Part shown: piece by piece, positions 1 to 8,944 of the stretch
Layout: every line of letters begins with the position of its first letter
How positions within the stretch are numbered: the first letter of the stretch is position 1
Assembly: GCA_018266085.1 (NCBI GenBank)
Contig: JAFEAZ010000021.1
Coordinates: 62,001 to 126,000, forward strand
Reading direction: 5' to 3'
DNA from: Candidatus Babelota bacterium
Lineage (GTDB): Bacteria; Babelota; Babeliae; Babelales; Vermiphilaceae
DNA length: 64,000 nucleotides
Translations under genes and position numbers: made by a program
Notes under the pieces: model-generated
Database searches by the model: none
What the model was told of the DNA's origin: nothing
What the model saw: the letters and a program-made list of their open reading frames with translations, nothing else

Positions 1-1
1 A

Positions 2-277
2 GCCATGAGCCTTGGCGCAACAGAGTGGCAAGCTTTTTTGACCGTTGAGCTGCCCTTTCTTATCCCTGCGCTCTGGCGCACATGGTCGATCACTGCCGGT
101 TTGAGCCTTGTTGAAGTTGGCGCCGAAGGCATACTGGCGCACAAAAGCATCATGACAATGCCGATTGCCATTCGCTTGTATCGTGAGCATGGCATGCATG
201 ATCAGGTTTTGGGACTCAGCCTCATAACCTGTTTTTGCGTATGGCTTGGCGCTTATTGTATACTGGAAAAAGAATAG
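2..277 (+). CDS. ABC transporter permease, C-terminal fragment (cut by window edge)
   Basis: The frame is open to the left edge, so this is the 3-prime end of a longer gene. The stretch SLGATEWQAFLTVELPFLIP matches the cytoplasmic EAA loop of binding-protein-dependent permeases (A-x-LGA-x-x-W-x-x-F then LP at a fixed distance), which docks on the ATPase subunit. Two hydrophobic segments follow, the last ending in LITCFCVWLGAYCI just before the stop. The spacing resembles the FbpB/ThiP-type permeases for iron or thiamine, but the substrate cannot be read from this fragment. The family is fairly sure; the substrate is unknown. The gene converges on the minus-strand block that ends at 463. Confidence 0.6.
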   Translation, partial: AMSLGATEWQAFLTVELPFLIPALWRTWSITAGLSLVEVGAEGILAHKSIMTMPIAIRLYREHGMHDQVLGLSLITCFCVWLGAYCILEKE

Positions 278-462
278 CTCATACTGTATATCTTAAAGAA
301 GGTCGCATGAGGCAACACAGAAAATAGCAAAAATATGCGGCCAAATGTTCTCCTAAACAAGAACAAGTGTTACCTCAAATGGACACATATGAACAAGCAC
401 GGAACAAGGCATTGGAAATCATCGGATAAATAAATTCGAGCAATTTTACGGATTTTCCGACC

Positions 463-1431
463 TTATTTCGCAGCAAAGTCGTTGGCAAAGAACTTAGCAT
501 AAAATAACTCTATACTAAAAACAGTTCCGCCATTTTTAAGCGCAAAATCAGCCGACTGTAAAAATGAATGAGCAGCTGCAAGCTCAACCGGATCCCACAA
601 AGACCATTGTTTGTTCTTAAACGAAAAAGGCAAGCGATGGCCGACCTTTTCTGCCTCCGCACGATTATTTTTCTGCATGAGGCGTATATAGGCAGTAGCA
701 CGCCAGAGTTGCTCAGACCAAAATGAAACCCAAAAGAGCTCGGGGTATTCTCCTAAAAATCCCGCCCATGCCGCAAAAAAAGAACGTCCATTTTTTGCAA
801 ATAGCTGTTGGCTTAACGTAAAGAGTGATCGTTCAGACGGTACTAAATTACCAAGCCAATGCTTTACAAAAACCGTATGGTGAGCTCCCAGAAGATGGGC
901 ATACTGGATCATAAGACATGCAGTATCAAAAGACATATGCTGTGTGCTGGCGAAAAGCTGTTGCGCAAAGAGTTGCATTGCACTATTTACCGTCCCCTGA
1001 GACACATGTACAAGCTCTAAAAAAAGCTCTTTGTCACATGTATCGGGAATATCTACAAGCACACCATCAGCGCTGATAGGTGACACCTGCTGTTGTGGCA
1101 AGGCAAATACCACAAGACAGTGTGGACCTTGATAGTTTGATAAAAAAGCTTCCATGCGCTTTTTTGGAGCCGCATCAAGCAACGGGAGATTGTATAACCA
1201 ATAGAGTGATCGTTCTCCTAAAAAAGTTGAAGCGCATTGTGCTGCGAGCGTTGCCTCATCAGAGACGCTCAGATCGATAGCCTGTACACGAAAATCATCG
1301 ACTCGGCTCAATGTATCGGTGATGAGTGAGCAGAGCAACAACGGGTAATGATTGCTGCGCAACAAAATAACCGGGGCCTTATGAGAAAGGCCACCGGCTT
1401 GTAGTGCATTAAAAAAAGTACGTAGATCCAT
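463..1431 (-). CDS. HolA-like DNA polymerase III delta subunit (putative)
   Basis: A 322-residue protein at the 3-prime end of the rpoBC-rpsO-pnp-rph run. Its N-terminal third resembles the delta subunit of the clamp loader: a first strand like VILLRSNHYPLLLCSLI, a stretch like STFLGERSLYWLYNLPLL (delta proteins have a LFGE-R-V-L-L segment there), then a strand like GPHCLVVFAL. The length suits HolA (about 330-340). Delta opens the beta sliding clamp during replication. No catalytic signature exists in this family, so the call rests on pattern and length only. The start lies 22 bases after the rph stop, which suggests co-transcription. Confidence 0.42.
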   Translation of the reverse strand: MDLRTFFNALQAGGLSHKAPVILLRSNHYPLLLCSLITDTLSRVDDFRVQAIDLSVSDEATLAAQCASTFLGERSLYWLYNLPLLDAAPKKRMEAFLSNYQGPHCLVVFALPQQQVSPISADGVLVDIPDTCDKELFLELVHVSQGTVNSAMQLFAQQLFASTQHMSFDTACLMIQYAHLLGAHHTVFVKHWLGNLVPSERSLFTLSQQLFAKNGRSFFAAWAGFLGEYPELFWVSFWSEQLWRATAYIRLMQKNNRAEAEKVGHRLPFSFKNKQWSLWDPVELAAAHSFLQSADFALKNGGTVFSIELFYAKFFANDFAAK

Positions 1432-1453
1432 GAACTACAACTTACAGATTGAT

Positions 1454-2239
1454 TTATAGAGTGCCACGATTTGATAAACTAAATAATGGCGCACGTTGGT
1501 TCTGCTCTACTTTTGGCTCGTTTATTCTCTTTTTCTGTTCAAAAAGATCAAATAAAGTTGATGCTCCTGTAGATGCTACTTTCCACACGGCCTCAAACGT
1601 TTGCCACGAGACAGGTTGCCCCTCGGCAGTACCCTGTAACTCAATAATGGTGCCCGATTTGGTAAAAACAACGTTAAAGTCCGCATCGACGGAACTATCT
1701 TCTTGAAAGCTCAAATCGAGCAATGCTTGTTGTTCTTTCACACCCACCGATACACCAACAATAGGCTCGGTCAGTGCTGATCGCGCAATAAGATTCTGCG
1801 CAAACCAACGCTCATTGGCCTTTGCCAAGGCTAAGGATGCTGCTGTAATACATGCGGTCCTTGTGCCACCGTCAGCCTGCAACACATCACAGTCTACAAC
1901 GACGGTGCGCTCACCAATTACTCCCATATTAACCATAGCTCGCAATGAACGTCCAATGAGTCGAGATATCTCGACCGAACGTCCACTGCGCGCCGTCGCG
2001 CAGGCTTCGCGCTGGGTGCGCTCATGCGTAGCTGCAGGTAACATCGCATATTCAGCTTTGAGCCAACCGGTTTTCGTTCCCTTCAAAAAGGAAGGAACTC
2101 CTGGCTGTAGGCTGACAGCACACAAAACCTTGGTACTGCCTAGTTCAAGCAATACGCTTGCATCGGCATAACCATACGCATCATAACTTACGGTGATAGG
2201 GCGTAATTGATCAAGCGATCGACCATCTGCACGCAACAC
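1454..2239 (-). CDS. rph: Ribonuclease PH
   Basis: A 261-residue phosphorolytic 3-prime exoribonuclease that trims tRNA precursors. The N-terminus RADGRSLDQLRPI, the phosphate-binding block ATARSGRSVEISRLIGRSLR (residues 81-100) and the segment DVLQADGGTRTACITAA (118-134) are hallmarks of RNase PH. The start is GTG, chosen because AAGGAG lies 7 bases upstream and the next codons give the conserved RADGR. The C-terminal tail after about residue 235 is basic and looks family-specific. The gene sits 23 bases after pnp, so the two phosphorolytic RNases of the same fold are adjacent and probably co-transcribed. Confidence 0.95.
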   Translation of the reverse strand: MLRADGRSLDQLRPITVSYDAYGYADASVLLELGSTKVLCAVSLQPGVPSFLKGTKTGWLKAEYAMLPAATHERTQREACATARSGRSVEISRLIGRSLRAMVNMGVIGERTVVVDCDVLQADGGTRTACITAASLALAKANERWFAQNLIARSALTEPIVGVSVGVKEQQALLDLSFQEDSSVDADFNVVFTKSGTIIELQGTAEGQPVSWQTFEAVWKVASTGASTLFDLFEQKKRINEPKVEQNQRAPLFSLSNRGTL

Positions 2240-2262
2240 GGTATAACTCCTTGGTGAGCCGT

Positions 2263-4347
2263 TTAGTCAATTATGCGAAGACGAATTCTGCCCGTTGATG
2301 AATCATAGTCCATGACTTCAACGTTCACTTCTTCATCAATCTTATAATCATTTGCAAAGGTACGTTGTTTGTCTCTTGGTATGCTTGAAACGTGTACCAA
2401 GCCATCTTGACCAGGCACAAGCTCCACAAAAATACCAAAATCAACAATGCGTCGCACTTTACCTTTATAACGAGCTCCTGCCTCAATATGGCCGGCAAGT
2501 GTTTTTACCCAATTAATAGCGCCTTGCAGATCGGCTTCTGGACCACCGAAGATCTGTACTGTACCATCTGGTTCGATATCGATAGTTGTTTTAGTCTTCT
2601 CAGTAATTTCGCGAATCGTTTTTCCGCCTGATCCAATAACTGCACCAATTTTGTCGGTACTAATTTTTACCGAAACATACTTTGGTACAAGATCAGAAAG
2701 ATTTGGATTCGGTGCACGCATAACCTTTTGCATTTCACCAAGAATATGCAAACGACCCTTCTTTGATTGCTCAAGAGCAGCTTCAAAGACCTTGCGCGCT
2801 AAACCACCCTTATACTTAATATCCATCTGAATAGCAGTAATGCCATCTTGTGAACCACAGACCTTAAAGTCCATTAATCCAAATTCATCTTCAAAACCAC
2901 TGATGTCACTCAGAACAACAAAATCACCTTTTTTACTCTTGAGCAGACCCATAGCAATACCGCTAATCATTTTTTTAAGCGGCACGCCTGCTTGCATCAA
3001 TGACATTGTAGAACCACAGGTTGTCGCCATAGAGGTTGAGCCATCAGATTCAAGCATGTCAGCCACGATACGAATCGTGTATGGAAATTCTTCTTTGCTT
3101 GGCAACATACGAGACAATGCGGATGCCGCTAAATAACCATGACCAACTTCTCTTCGACCTGGTCCACGGAGAAAACGAACTTCCCCTACAGAAAATGGTG
3201 GGAAGTTGTAGTGGAGCATAAAGCGTCCAGCACTCGTGGTTTCATCGCTGGCAATAGTTTCGATATTTTGCTCATCATCACCACCACCAAGCGTTGTCAT
3301 AACAAGTGCTTGCGTGCGGCCACGAGTGAAGAGCGCTGAACCATGCGCAAATGGCAACAGCCCTACCTCTGTAGAGATCTTGCGTACAACATCGAATGAA
3401 CGACCATCTACGCGTTTTCCAACGCTGCAGATCAATTCAGTTAATTTTTCTTTTAATACGTAATCAAAAATATGTTTAACGAAACTAGCCGCTATCTTTT
3501 CTTCTTCGATTACGCAAGCGTATTCCGTTAAAAACTCATCGCGTACTTGTGATAAGTAGGTGTTGCGTTCAACCTTGTCTGGTATGTACACTTTTTGCAC
3601 ACGGTCTTCTGTTAAGTTGCTCTCTGCTCGCCCAACCCACGTATTCCACGTCTCGGTACCTGCAGTCTCTGTCTTAACAATACCCAGCTCTTGCTGGATC
3701 GACTTTTGCCATGCAACCAATTTCTTAATTGCATCATGCGCAAGAAACAACGCATCAACGAATTCATTTTCAGAAATTTCATTGGATGAGCCTTCAACCA
3801 TGTTGATACCTTCATCAGTACCAGTGACCACAAGGCGAACATCTGCTGTGATGCTTTGTGCATGCGCGGGATTTATCAACCATTGGCCATTAATACGACA
3901 GATCTCAACAGAACCGATCGGCCCAAGGAAAGGAATAGGTGAAAGACTTAAAGCAAGTGATGAAGCAACGGAAGCCATAACATTAGGTGAATGCACCTTG
4001 TCATAGGAGTATACTGTTGCAATTATCTGTACTTGATCAAAATAGTTTACCGGGAACAAGGGGCGCACGCCACGATCAATAAGACGTGATGTTAACACTT
4101 CCCCATCGGTCGCCTTGCCTTCGCGCTTGAAATAGCCACCAGGAATCTTACCCGCAGCAGAAAAATGCTCGCGATAATCGATGGTGAGCGGGAAAAACCC
4201 AGGAAATTCCTGTGATGGTGCCGAAACAGCAGTAGCAAGTACTACCGTACCGCCATGCTTGAGCCATGCTGCGCCATCAGCTTGTAACGCAACTTTGCCG
4301 ATTTCAACTTCGTATCCAAATTCTTCTAAGCGAAACGTTCGTACCAT
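2263..4347 (-). CDS. pnp: Polyribonucleotide nucleotidyltransferase (PNPase)
   Basis: A 694-residue phosphorolytic exoribonuclease involved in mRNA decay. Two RNase PH-like domains (about 1-230 and 315-545) flank a helical linker. The second carries MDFKVCGSQDGITAIQMDIK, which holds the catalytic Asp residues. A KH domain with IGAVIGSGGKTIREI (about 560-610) and an S1 domain (about 625-690, KGKVRRIVDFGIFVEL) complete the normal order and length. ATG at 4347 is preferred over the GTG one codon upstream because AGGT lies 8 bases before it. rpsO is immediately upstream, the classic rpsO-pnp order in which S15 and PNPase share a transcript. Confidence 0.97.
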   Translation of the reverse strand: MVRTFRLEEFGYEVEIGKVALQADGAAWLKHGGTVVLATAVSAPSQEFPGFFPLTIDYREHFSAAGKIPGGYFKREGKATDGEVLTSRLIDRGVRPLFPVNYFDQVQIIATVYSYDKVHSPNVMASVASSLALSLSPIPFLGPIGSVEICRINGQWLINPAHAQSITADVRLVVTGTDEGINMVEGSSNEISENEFVDALFLAHDAIKKLVAWQKSIQQELGIVKTETAGTETWNTWVGRAESNLTEDRVQKVYIPDKVERNTYLSQVRDEFLTEYACVIEEEKIAASFVKHIFDYVLKEKLTELICSVGKRVDGRSFDVVRKISTEVGLLPFAHGSALFTRGRTQALVMTTLGGGDDEQNIETIASDETTSAGRFMLHYNFPPFSVGEVRFLRGPGRREVGHGYLAASALSRMLPSKEEFPYTIRIVADMLESDGSTSMATTCGSTMSLMQAGVPLKKMISGIAMGLLKSKKGDFVVLSDISGFEDEFGLMDFKVCGSQDGITAIQMDIKYKGGLARKVFEAALEQSKKGRLHILGEMQKVMRAPNPNLSDLVPKYVSVKISTDKIGAVIGSGGKTIREITEKTKTTIDIEPDGTVQIFGGPEADLQGAINWVKTLAGHIEAGARYKGKVRRIVDFGIFVELVPGQDGLVHVSSIPRDKQRTFANDYKIDEEVNVEVMDYDSSTGRIRLRIID

Positions 4348-4401
4348 CACTGTATAACCTATGGTTTAAGATATTGTTTGATCTCTTCTGAAGGAAGAGC
4401 T

Positions 4402-4674
4402 CTATTTTTTTAAGCCAAGACGCTTAACAAGTTCTTTATATCCTTGTTCATCTTTCTTGGCAAGATAGTTCAAAAAAGACTTGCGTTGAGCAATCAAAAC
4501 CAACAAACCACGCTGCTTTGTCGAAAAATCTTTTTTGTTTACTTTTAAATGCTCAGTCAAAGTACGGATGCGTTCACTCAAGAGCGCGACCTGCACGAAT
4601 GTTGACCCTGTATCATTCGCATTAATACCAAATGATTCGATTACTCTTTTTTTTACCTCTGGGGAGAGCGACAT
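4402..4674 (-). CDS. rpsO: 30S ribosomal protein S15
   Basis: A 90-residue protein of full family length. It binds 16S rRNA early in assembly of the small-subunit platform. Typical S15 features are visible: DTGSTFVQVALLSERIRTLT, the HLKVNKKDFSTKQRGLL block that contacts the three-way junction, and the end RKSFLNYLAKKD followed by Y-x-x-L-x-x-x-LGL. GGAG lies 8 bases before the ATG. The gene is between tRNA-Val and pnp, on the same strand. Confidence 0.97.
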   Translation of the reverse strand: MSLSPEVKKRVIESFGINANDTGSTFVQVALLSERIRTLTEHLKVNKKDFSTKQRGLLVLIAQRKSFLNYLAKKDEQGYKELVKRLGLKK

Positions 4675-4735
4675 ACAAAAAACTCCGTGTTATAAACAAA
4701 CGACACATTCACATTAAACGATACTATCTTAAAGG

Positions 4736-4810
4736 TGGTAGGCGCGAGCGGGATTGAACCGCTGGCCCTTGCTACGTCAAAGCAATGCTCTACCACTGAG
4801 CTACGCGCCT
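4736..4810 (-). tRNA. tRNA-Val (anticodon GAC)
   Basis: Read on the minus strand, the cloverleaf is complete: acceptor AGGCGCG/CGCGCCT, D-arm GCTC-AGTGGTA-GAGC, anticodon stem TTGCT/AGCAA around loop TTGACGT, T-stem AGCGG/CCGCT, and an encoded CCA. It lies between rpoC and rpsO and may be processed from their transcript. Confidence 0.96.
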
Positions 4811-4824
4811 TTAACCATTCCATT

Positions 4825-7800
4825 TTATACGTTTCTAGAACTAAACTCTATCTCATCAAGCATTTCTTCTTTACGCGCTTGACGGTCAAGCTCAGATTCC
4901 TCATCGCCTAGATATTTTCGTCTAAATGAGTCTATACCCGTACCTGCTGGTATCAGTTTACCAACAATTACGTTTTCTTTTAAGCCATTTAAACTATCAA
5001 CTTGCCCAGATATTGCAGCTTCTGCCAAAATACGCGTTGTTTCTTGGAACGAAGCAGCCGAGATAAAGCTTTCGGTACCCAAGGAAGCTTGTGTAATACC
5101 CATCATAACCGGTTTTGCTTTGGCAACTTTTTTGCCTTCTGCCTGTAATAATGAGTTGACCGTCTTGAAATGAATACGGTCTACACGATCCCCAATAAGA
5201 AAATCCGTATCTCCTGGCTCAACCACGCGTACTTTACGCATCATTTGGCGTACAATAAGCTCAATATGCTTATCGTTAATATCAGTTCCTTGCAGGCTAT
5301 ATACCTGCTGAATCTGATCAACGAGATAACGTTGAACTACGTCCGGCCCCAAAATACGTAACATATCATGTAATACAGGTGATCCGACAGTAATCTGGTC
5401 TCCAGCGCTCACGTGGTCACCATTGACAACGTTCAACTGTTTACCACGAGGGATAAAGTAATCGAATGACTCTTGGCCATTGACAACACTTACTTTACGT
5501 AACCCGCGGTGAAGACCACCAAATACTACTTCACCGTCTATATCGGCAATAATAGCTGCATCTTTTGGTGCACGTGCTTCAAAGAGCTCCGCAATTCTAG
5601 GAAGACCCCCTACGATATCTTTCGTTTTTGAAAGCTCGCGAGGTATTTTTACTAATATATCACCAACAACAACGCGTTGGTTATTTTCAGCAGTAAGATA
5701 TGAACCGGCAGGCAGATAATAGTTGGCTGCCTCGTCTCCTTCATCATCAATGATGCTAAAGGCCGGCTGATATTTTTCATTTTTATGCTCAAGTACAAGA
5801 CTTGATTTAGCTGTCCCTGACTCACTAACACGTTCCTGAAGCGTGACATTTTCAACAAGGTCAACATATTTTACCGTACCGGCTTTTTCTGTTAACAATA
5901 CCTTATTATTCGGATCCCACTCAACAAGTTTAGTTCCTACAGCAACTTCCTGACCATTATCAACAAATATAGTTGAACCGTATTCTATATCTAATGATTG
6001 AAGCTCTCGACCATCGGGAGACATGATGAGTAATTTAGGCTTTCGACTCATGACGACAGCTTTGCCATCACGGTTAATCACCGTCTTAATGTCCCGCCAT
6101 GCGACGATACCAGCCTGTTTGGCAAGGAAGAATGGTTGTTCTGCCAAACCACTTGCAGTACCCCCGATGTGGAATGTTCTCATGGTTAGCTGCGTACCAG
6201 GCTCACCAATCGATTGCGCTGCTATAACACCAACAGTAGATGCTATATCTACAAGCGCTCCACGCGACAAATCATACCCATAACAATTGACGCAGACACC
6301 GCGGCGCGCCTGGCAACTTAATACCGAACGCACAAAAACCGTTGAAACCGCAGAATTTGCCAATTTAGGAATATCACTTCTGCCAAAAATATGTCCCTGA
6401 GGGAACAAGAGTTCACCTGTTACGGGATCTTTAACATCCGCTGCAAGCACGCGTCCGAATATACGATTAGCGAGTGGACACAGAACATCACCAGACTCTT
6501 TAAGATCTCCGATCTCTATATAACCCAACGTTCTACAATCGTCCATCGTAACGACAACGTCTTGAGCAACATCAACCAAACGGCGTGTTAAATATCCAGA
6601 GTTTGCGGTCTTAAGTGCGGTATCTGACTGACCCTTACGAGCACCGTGAGTAGAAATAAAGTACTCAAAAACACTCAACCCATCGCGGAAGTTAGAACGC
6701 ACGGGCGTTTCCATAATTTCACCCGAAGGACGGGACATCATACCACGCATACCAATAAGCTGCTTGATCTGGTCTTTAGAACCACGCGCCCCTGAATCTA
6801 ACATCATAAATATAGGATTGAACGGCTTAAAATCCTTATCCTTATTTTCGAATGCCAAGACATCCGTGTTTTCAAGTTCATGAGACATTTCGTTCGCTAC
6901 ATCAGCAGTAGCTCTGAACCAGATACTGACTATCTTATTGTAACGCTCACCATTGGTAATGACACCATCGATGTACAATGACTCAACTTTTTTGACCTCT
7001 TCATCAGCAGTGGCAATAATGCTGTTCTTTTTCGCTGGAACGATCAAATCTCCCATAGAGAATGAAACGCCACCCACCGTAGCATAATAAAAACCAAGCT
7101 TCTTGAGCTTATCGAGGAACACGACTGTAAGCGCGTTACCATAGGTGTAATAAATAGTCTCAACGAGCCATGCAAGATCTTTTCTTTTCATGACCTTGTT
7201 GACCCAAATAAATGATGCACCTTGTGGTAAAACATCAAAAAGAATGAGGCGTCCGACCGTTGTTTGTACAAGCGGCTGTCCTGGCTCTAAACGCACTTCG
7301 ATCTGTGCGTGAAGGTCAACTTGTTGGCATTGATACGCAAAGAGAGCTTCACGCATATTTGAAAATCTAAGACCTTCTCCTTTTGAGCCACGTCGCACCT
7401 TGGTTAAATAATAAAGGCCAAGGACCATGTCTTTGGATGGAACCGTAATTGGATGTCCACTTGAAGATGACAATATATTTTCGGTCGACAAAATAAGACG
7501 TTTAGATTCTTCTTGTGCTTTACTGCTCAATGGTAAATGGACCGCCATTTGGTCACCATCGAAGTCCGCGTTAAATGCAGCACAGACGAGTGGGTGAACT
7601 TTAATCGCTTTACCATCAACTAGCAATGGGAAAAAGGCTTGTATACCAAGGCGGTGCAACGTCGGTGCGCGGTTAAGCAAGACAGGACGTCCTTTTACCG
7701 CGTCTTCCAAGACATCCCAAACGCGAGGATCAAGCTCTTCAACTAAGCGTTTTGCAACACGAAGGTTAGGCGCAAGCTCACGCTCTAAAAGACCCGCCAA

Positions 7801-8940
7801 GACGTAGGACTTGAATAGCTCAAGCGCCATGATTTTTGGAATACCACATTGATCCATTTTCAATTCAGGATCAACAACGATAACGGATCGGCCCGAGTAA
7901 TCAACCCGGCGACCAAGTAAATTCTGTCTAAAGCGACCCTGTTTACCGCGTAACATTTCACTCAATGATTTCAATGGACGGCGGTTAGTACCACGAACTG
8001 GTTGCCCGCGACGACCATTATCTATAAGTGAGTCTACTGCCTCTTGAAGCATACGCTTTTCATTTTTTACAATGACCGAAGGTGCTTCAATTTCAAGTAA
8101 ACGAGCAAGGCGTATATTTCTATTAAGAACGCGGCGATATAATTCATTCAAATCTGAACTTGCAAAGCGACCACCTTCAAGTGGTACCAATGGACGCAAA
8201 TCCGGTGGTAATACAGGCAAGACATCAAGAATAATCCAGGCTGGATTTATATTTGATTGAGCAAGTCCAGTAAATACCTTAATGCGGCGCATGATTTTAT
8301 GACGAAGCGCTACCGATCCTGTTTTTTGATACTCATTTTCAAGGAGCGCAATTTCAGCCTTTAAATCAAGCAATCCTAGGATCATCTTGACTGCTTCAGC
8401 ACCTGTCTCCGCTACAAAATCGGTATCTTCTACGTGCTCGCTAAAATAACTGTCATACGCAGCGCTACTCAATAAAGTTTTGCGCGGATAAGGCGACTTG
8501 CCTTGATGCACAACGATATATGCATCAAAATAAATCACACGTTCAAGATCTTTGACCGGCATGTCGAGGATAAGACCAAGATAGCTTGGTATACCCTTTA
8601 GATACCATATATGGCAAACCGGAGCTACAAGCTCAACGTGTCCCATACGTTCACGACGTACGCGTGCTTGGATAACTTCAACGCCACATTTTTCGCACGT
8701 GACACCACGATGCTTCATGCGCTTATATTTACCACAGTTACATTCCCAATCCTTTACAGGACCGAAGATGCGCGCACAAAACAGGCCTTCACGTTCAGGC
8801 TTTAATGTTCTGTAGTTTATGGTTTCAATTTTCTTTACTTCACCATAGGACAGGGAACGTATTTTTTCAGGAGAAGAAATACCAATCCGCATAGAGCTAA
8901 ATTGCGTAACGTGCAGGTACTCTCTGAACCGATCTAACAT
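4825..8940 (-). CDS. rpoC: DNA-directed RNA polymerase subunit beta-prime
   Basis: A 1371-residue catalytic subunit of RNA polymerase. An N-terminal zinc-binding domain has four Cys in CNCGKYKRMKHRGVTCEKCG. The active-site Mg motif NADFDGDQMAVH is near residue 457, and the second zinc site has CQARRGVCVNCYG. The trigger-loop/bridge region includes GLSVFEYFISTHGARKGQ and GVIAAQSIGEPGTQLTMRTFH. I chose ATG 8940 because GGTGAG lies 7 bases upstream and the first residues then match other RpoC N-termini; two in-frame starts up to 8970 would overlap rpoB. Only 4 bases separate it from the rpoB stop, which suggests translational coupling. Confidence 0.98.
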   Translation of the reverse strand: MLDRFREYLHVTQFSSMRIGISSPEKIRSLSYGEVKKIETINYRTLKPEREGLFCARIFGPVKDWECNCGKYKRMKHRGVTCEKCGVEVIQARVRRERMGHVELVAPVCHIWYLKGIPSYLGLILDMPVKDLERVIYFDAYIVVHQGKSPYPRKTLLSSAAYDSYFSEHVEDTDFVAETGAEAVKMILGLLDLKAEIALLENEYQKTGSVALRHKIMRRIKVFTGLAQSNINPAWIILDVLPVLPPDLRPLVPLEGGRFASSDLNELYRRVLNRNIRLARLLEIEAPSVIVKNEKRMLQEAVDSLIDNGRRGQPVRGTNRRPLKSLSEMLRGKQGRFRQNLLGRRVDYSGRSVIVVDPELKMDQCGIPKIMALELFKSYVLAGLLERELAPNLRVAKRLVEELDPRVWDVLEDAVKGRPVLLNRAPTLHRLGIQAFFPLLVDGKAIKVHPLVCAAFNADFDGDQMAVHLPLSSKAQEESKRLILSTENILSSSSGHPITVPSKDMVLGLYYLTKVRRGSKGEGLRFSNMREALFAYQCQQVDLHAQIEVRLEPGQPLVQTTVGRLILFDVLPQGASFIWVNKVMKRKDLAWLVETIYYTYGNALTVVFLDKLKKLGFYYATVGGVSFSMGDLIVPAKKNSIIATADEEVKKVESLYIDGVITNGERYNKIVSIWFRATADVANEMSHELENTDVLAFENKDKDFKPFNPIFMMLDSGARGSKDQIKQLIGMRGMMSRPSGEIMETPVRSNFRDGLSVFEYFISTHGARKGQSDTALKTANSGYLTRRLVDVAQDVVVTMDDCRTLGYIEIGDLKESGDVLCPLANRIFGRVLAADVKDPVTGELLFPQGHIFGRSDIPKLANSAVSTVFVRSVLSCQARRGVCVNCYGYDLSRGALVDIASTVGVIAAQSIGEPGTQLTMRTFHIGGTASGLAEQPFFLAKQAGIVAWRDIKTVINRDGKAVVMSRKPKLLIMSPDGRELQSLDIEYGSTIFVDNGQEVAVGTKLVEWDPNNKVLLTEKAGTVKYVDLVENVTLQERVSESGTAKSSLVLEHKNEKYQPAFSIIDDEGDEAANYYLPAGSYLTAENNQRVVVGDILVKIPRELSKTKDIVGGLPRIAELFEARAPKDAAIIADIDGEVVFGGLHRGLRKVSVVNGQESFDYFIPRGKQLNVVNGDHVSAGDQITVGSPVLHDMLRILGPDVVQRYLVDQIQQVYSLQGTDINDKHIELIVRQMMRKVRVVEPGDTDFLIGDRVDRIHFKTVNSLLQAEGKKVAKAKPVMMGITQASLGTESFISAASFQETTRILAEAAISGQVDSLNGLKENVIVGKLIPAGTGIDSFRRKYLGDEESELDRQARKEEMLDEIEFSSRNV

Positions 8941-8944
8941 TTTA

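Noticed and set aside
3560-4006. Open frame on the plus strand opposite pnp
   Set aside because: It is antisense to a certain gene, has no ribosome-binding site and no recognisable domain; similar frames opposite rpoB, rpoC and rplL were rejected for the same reason.
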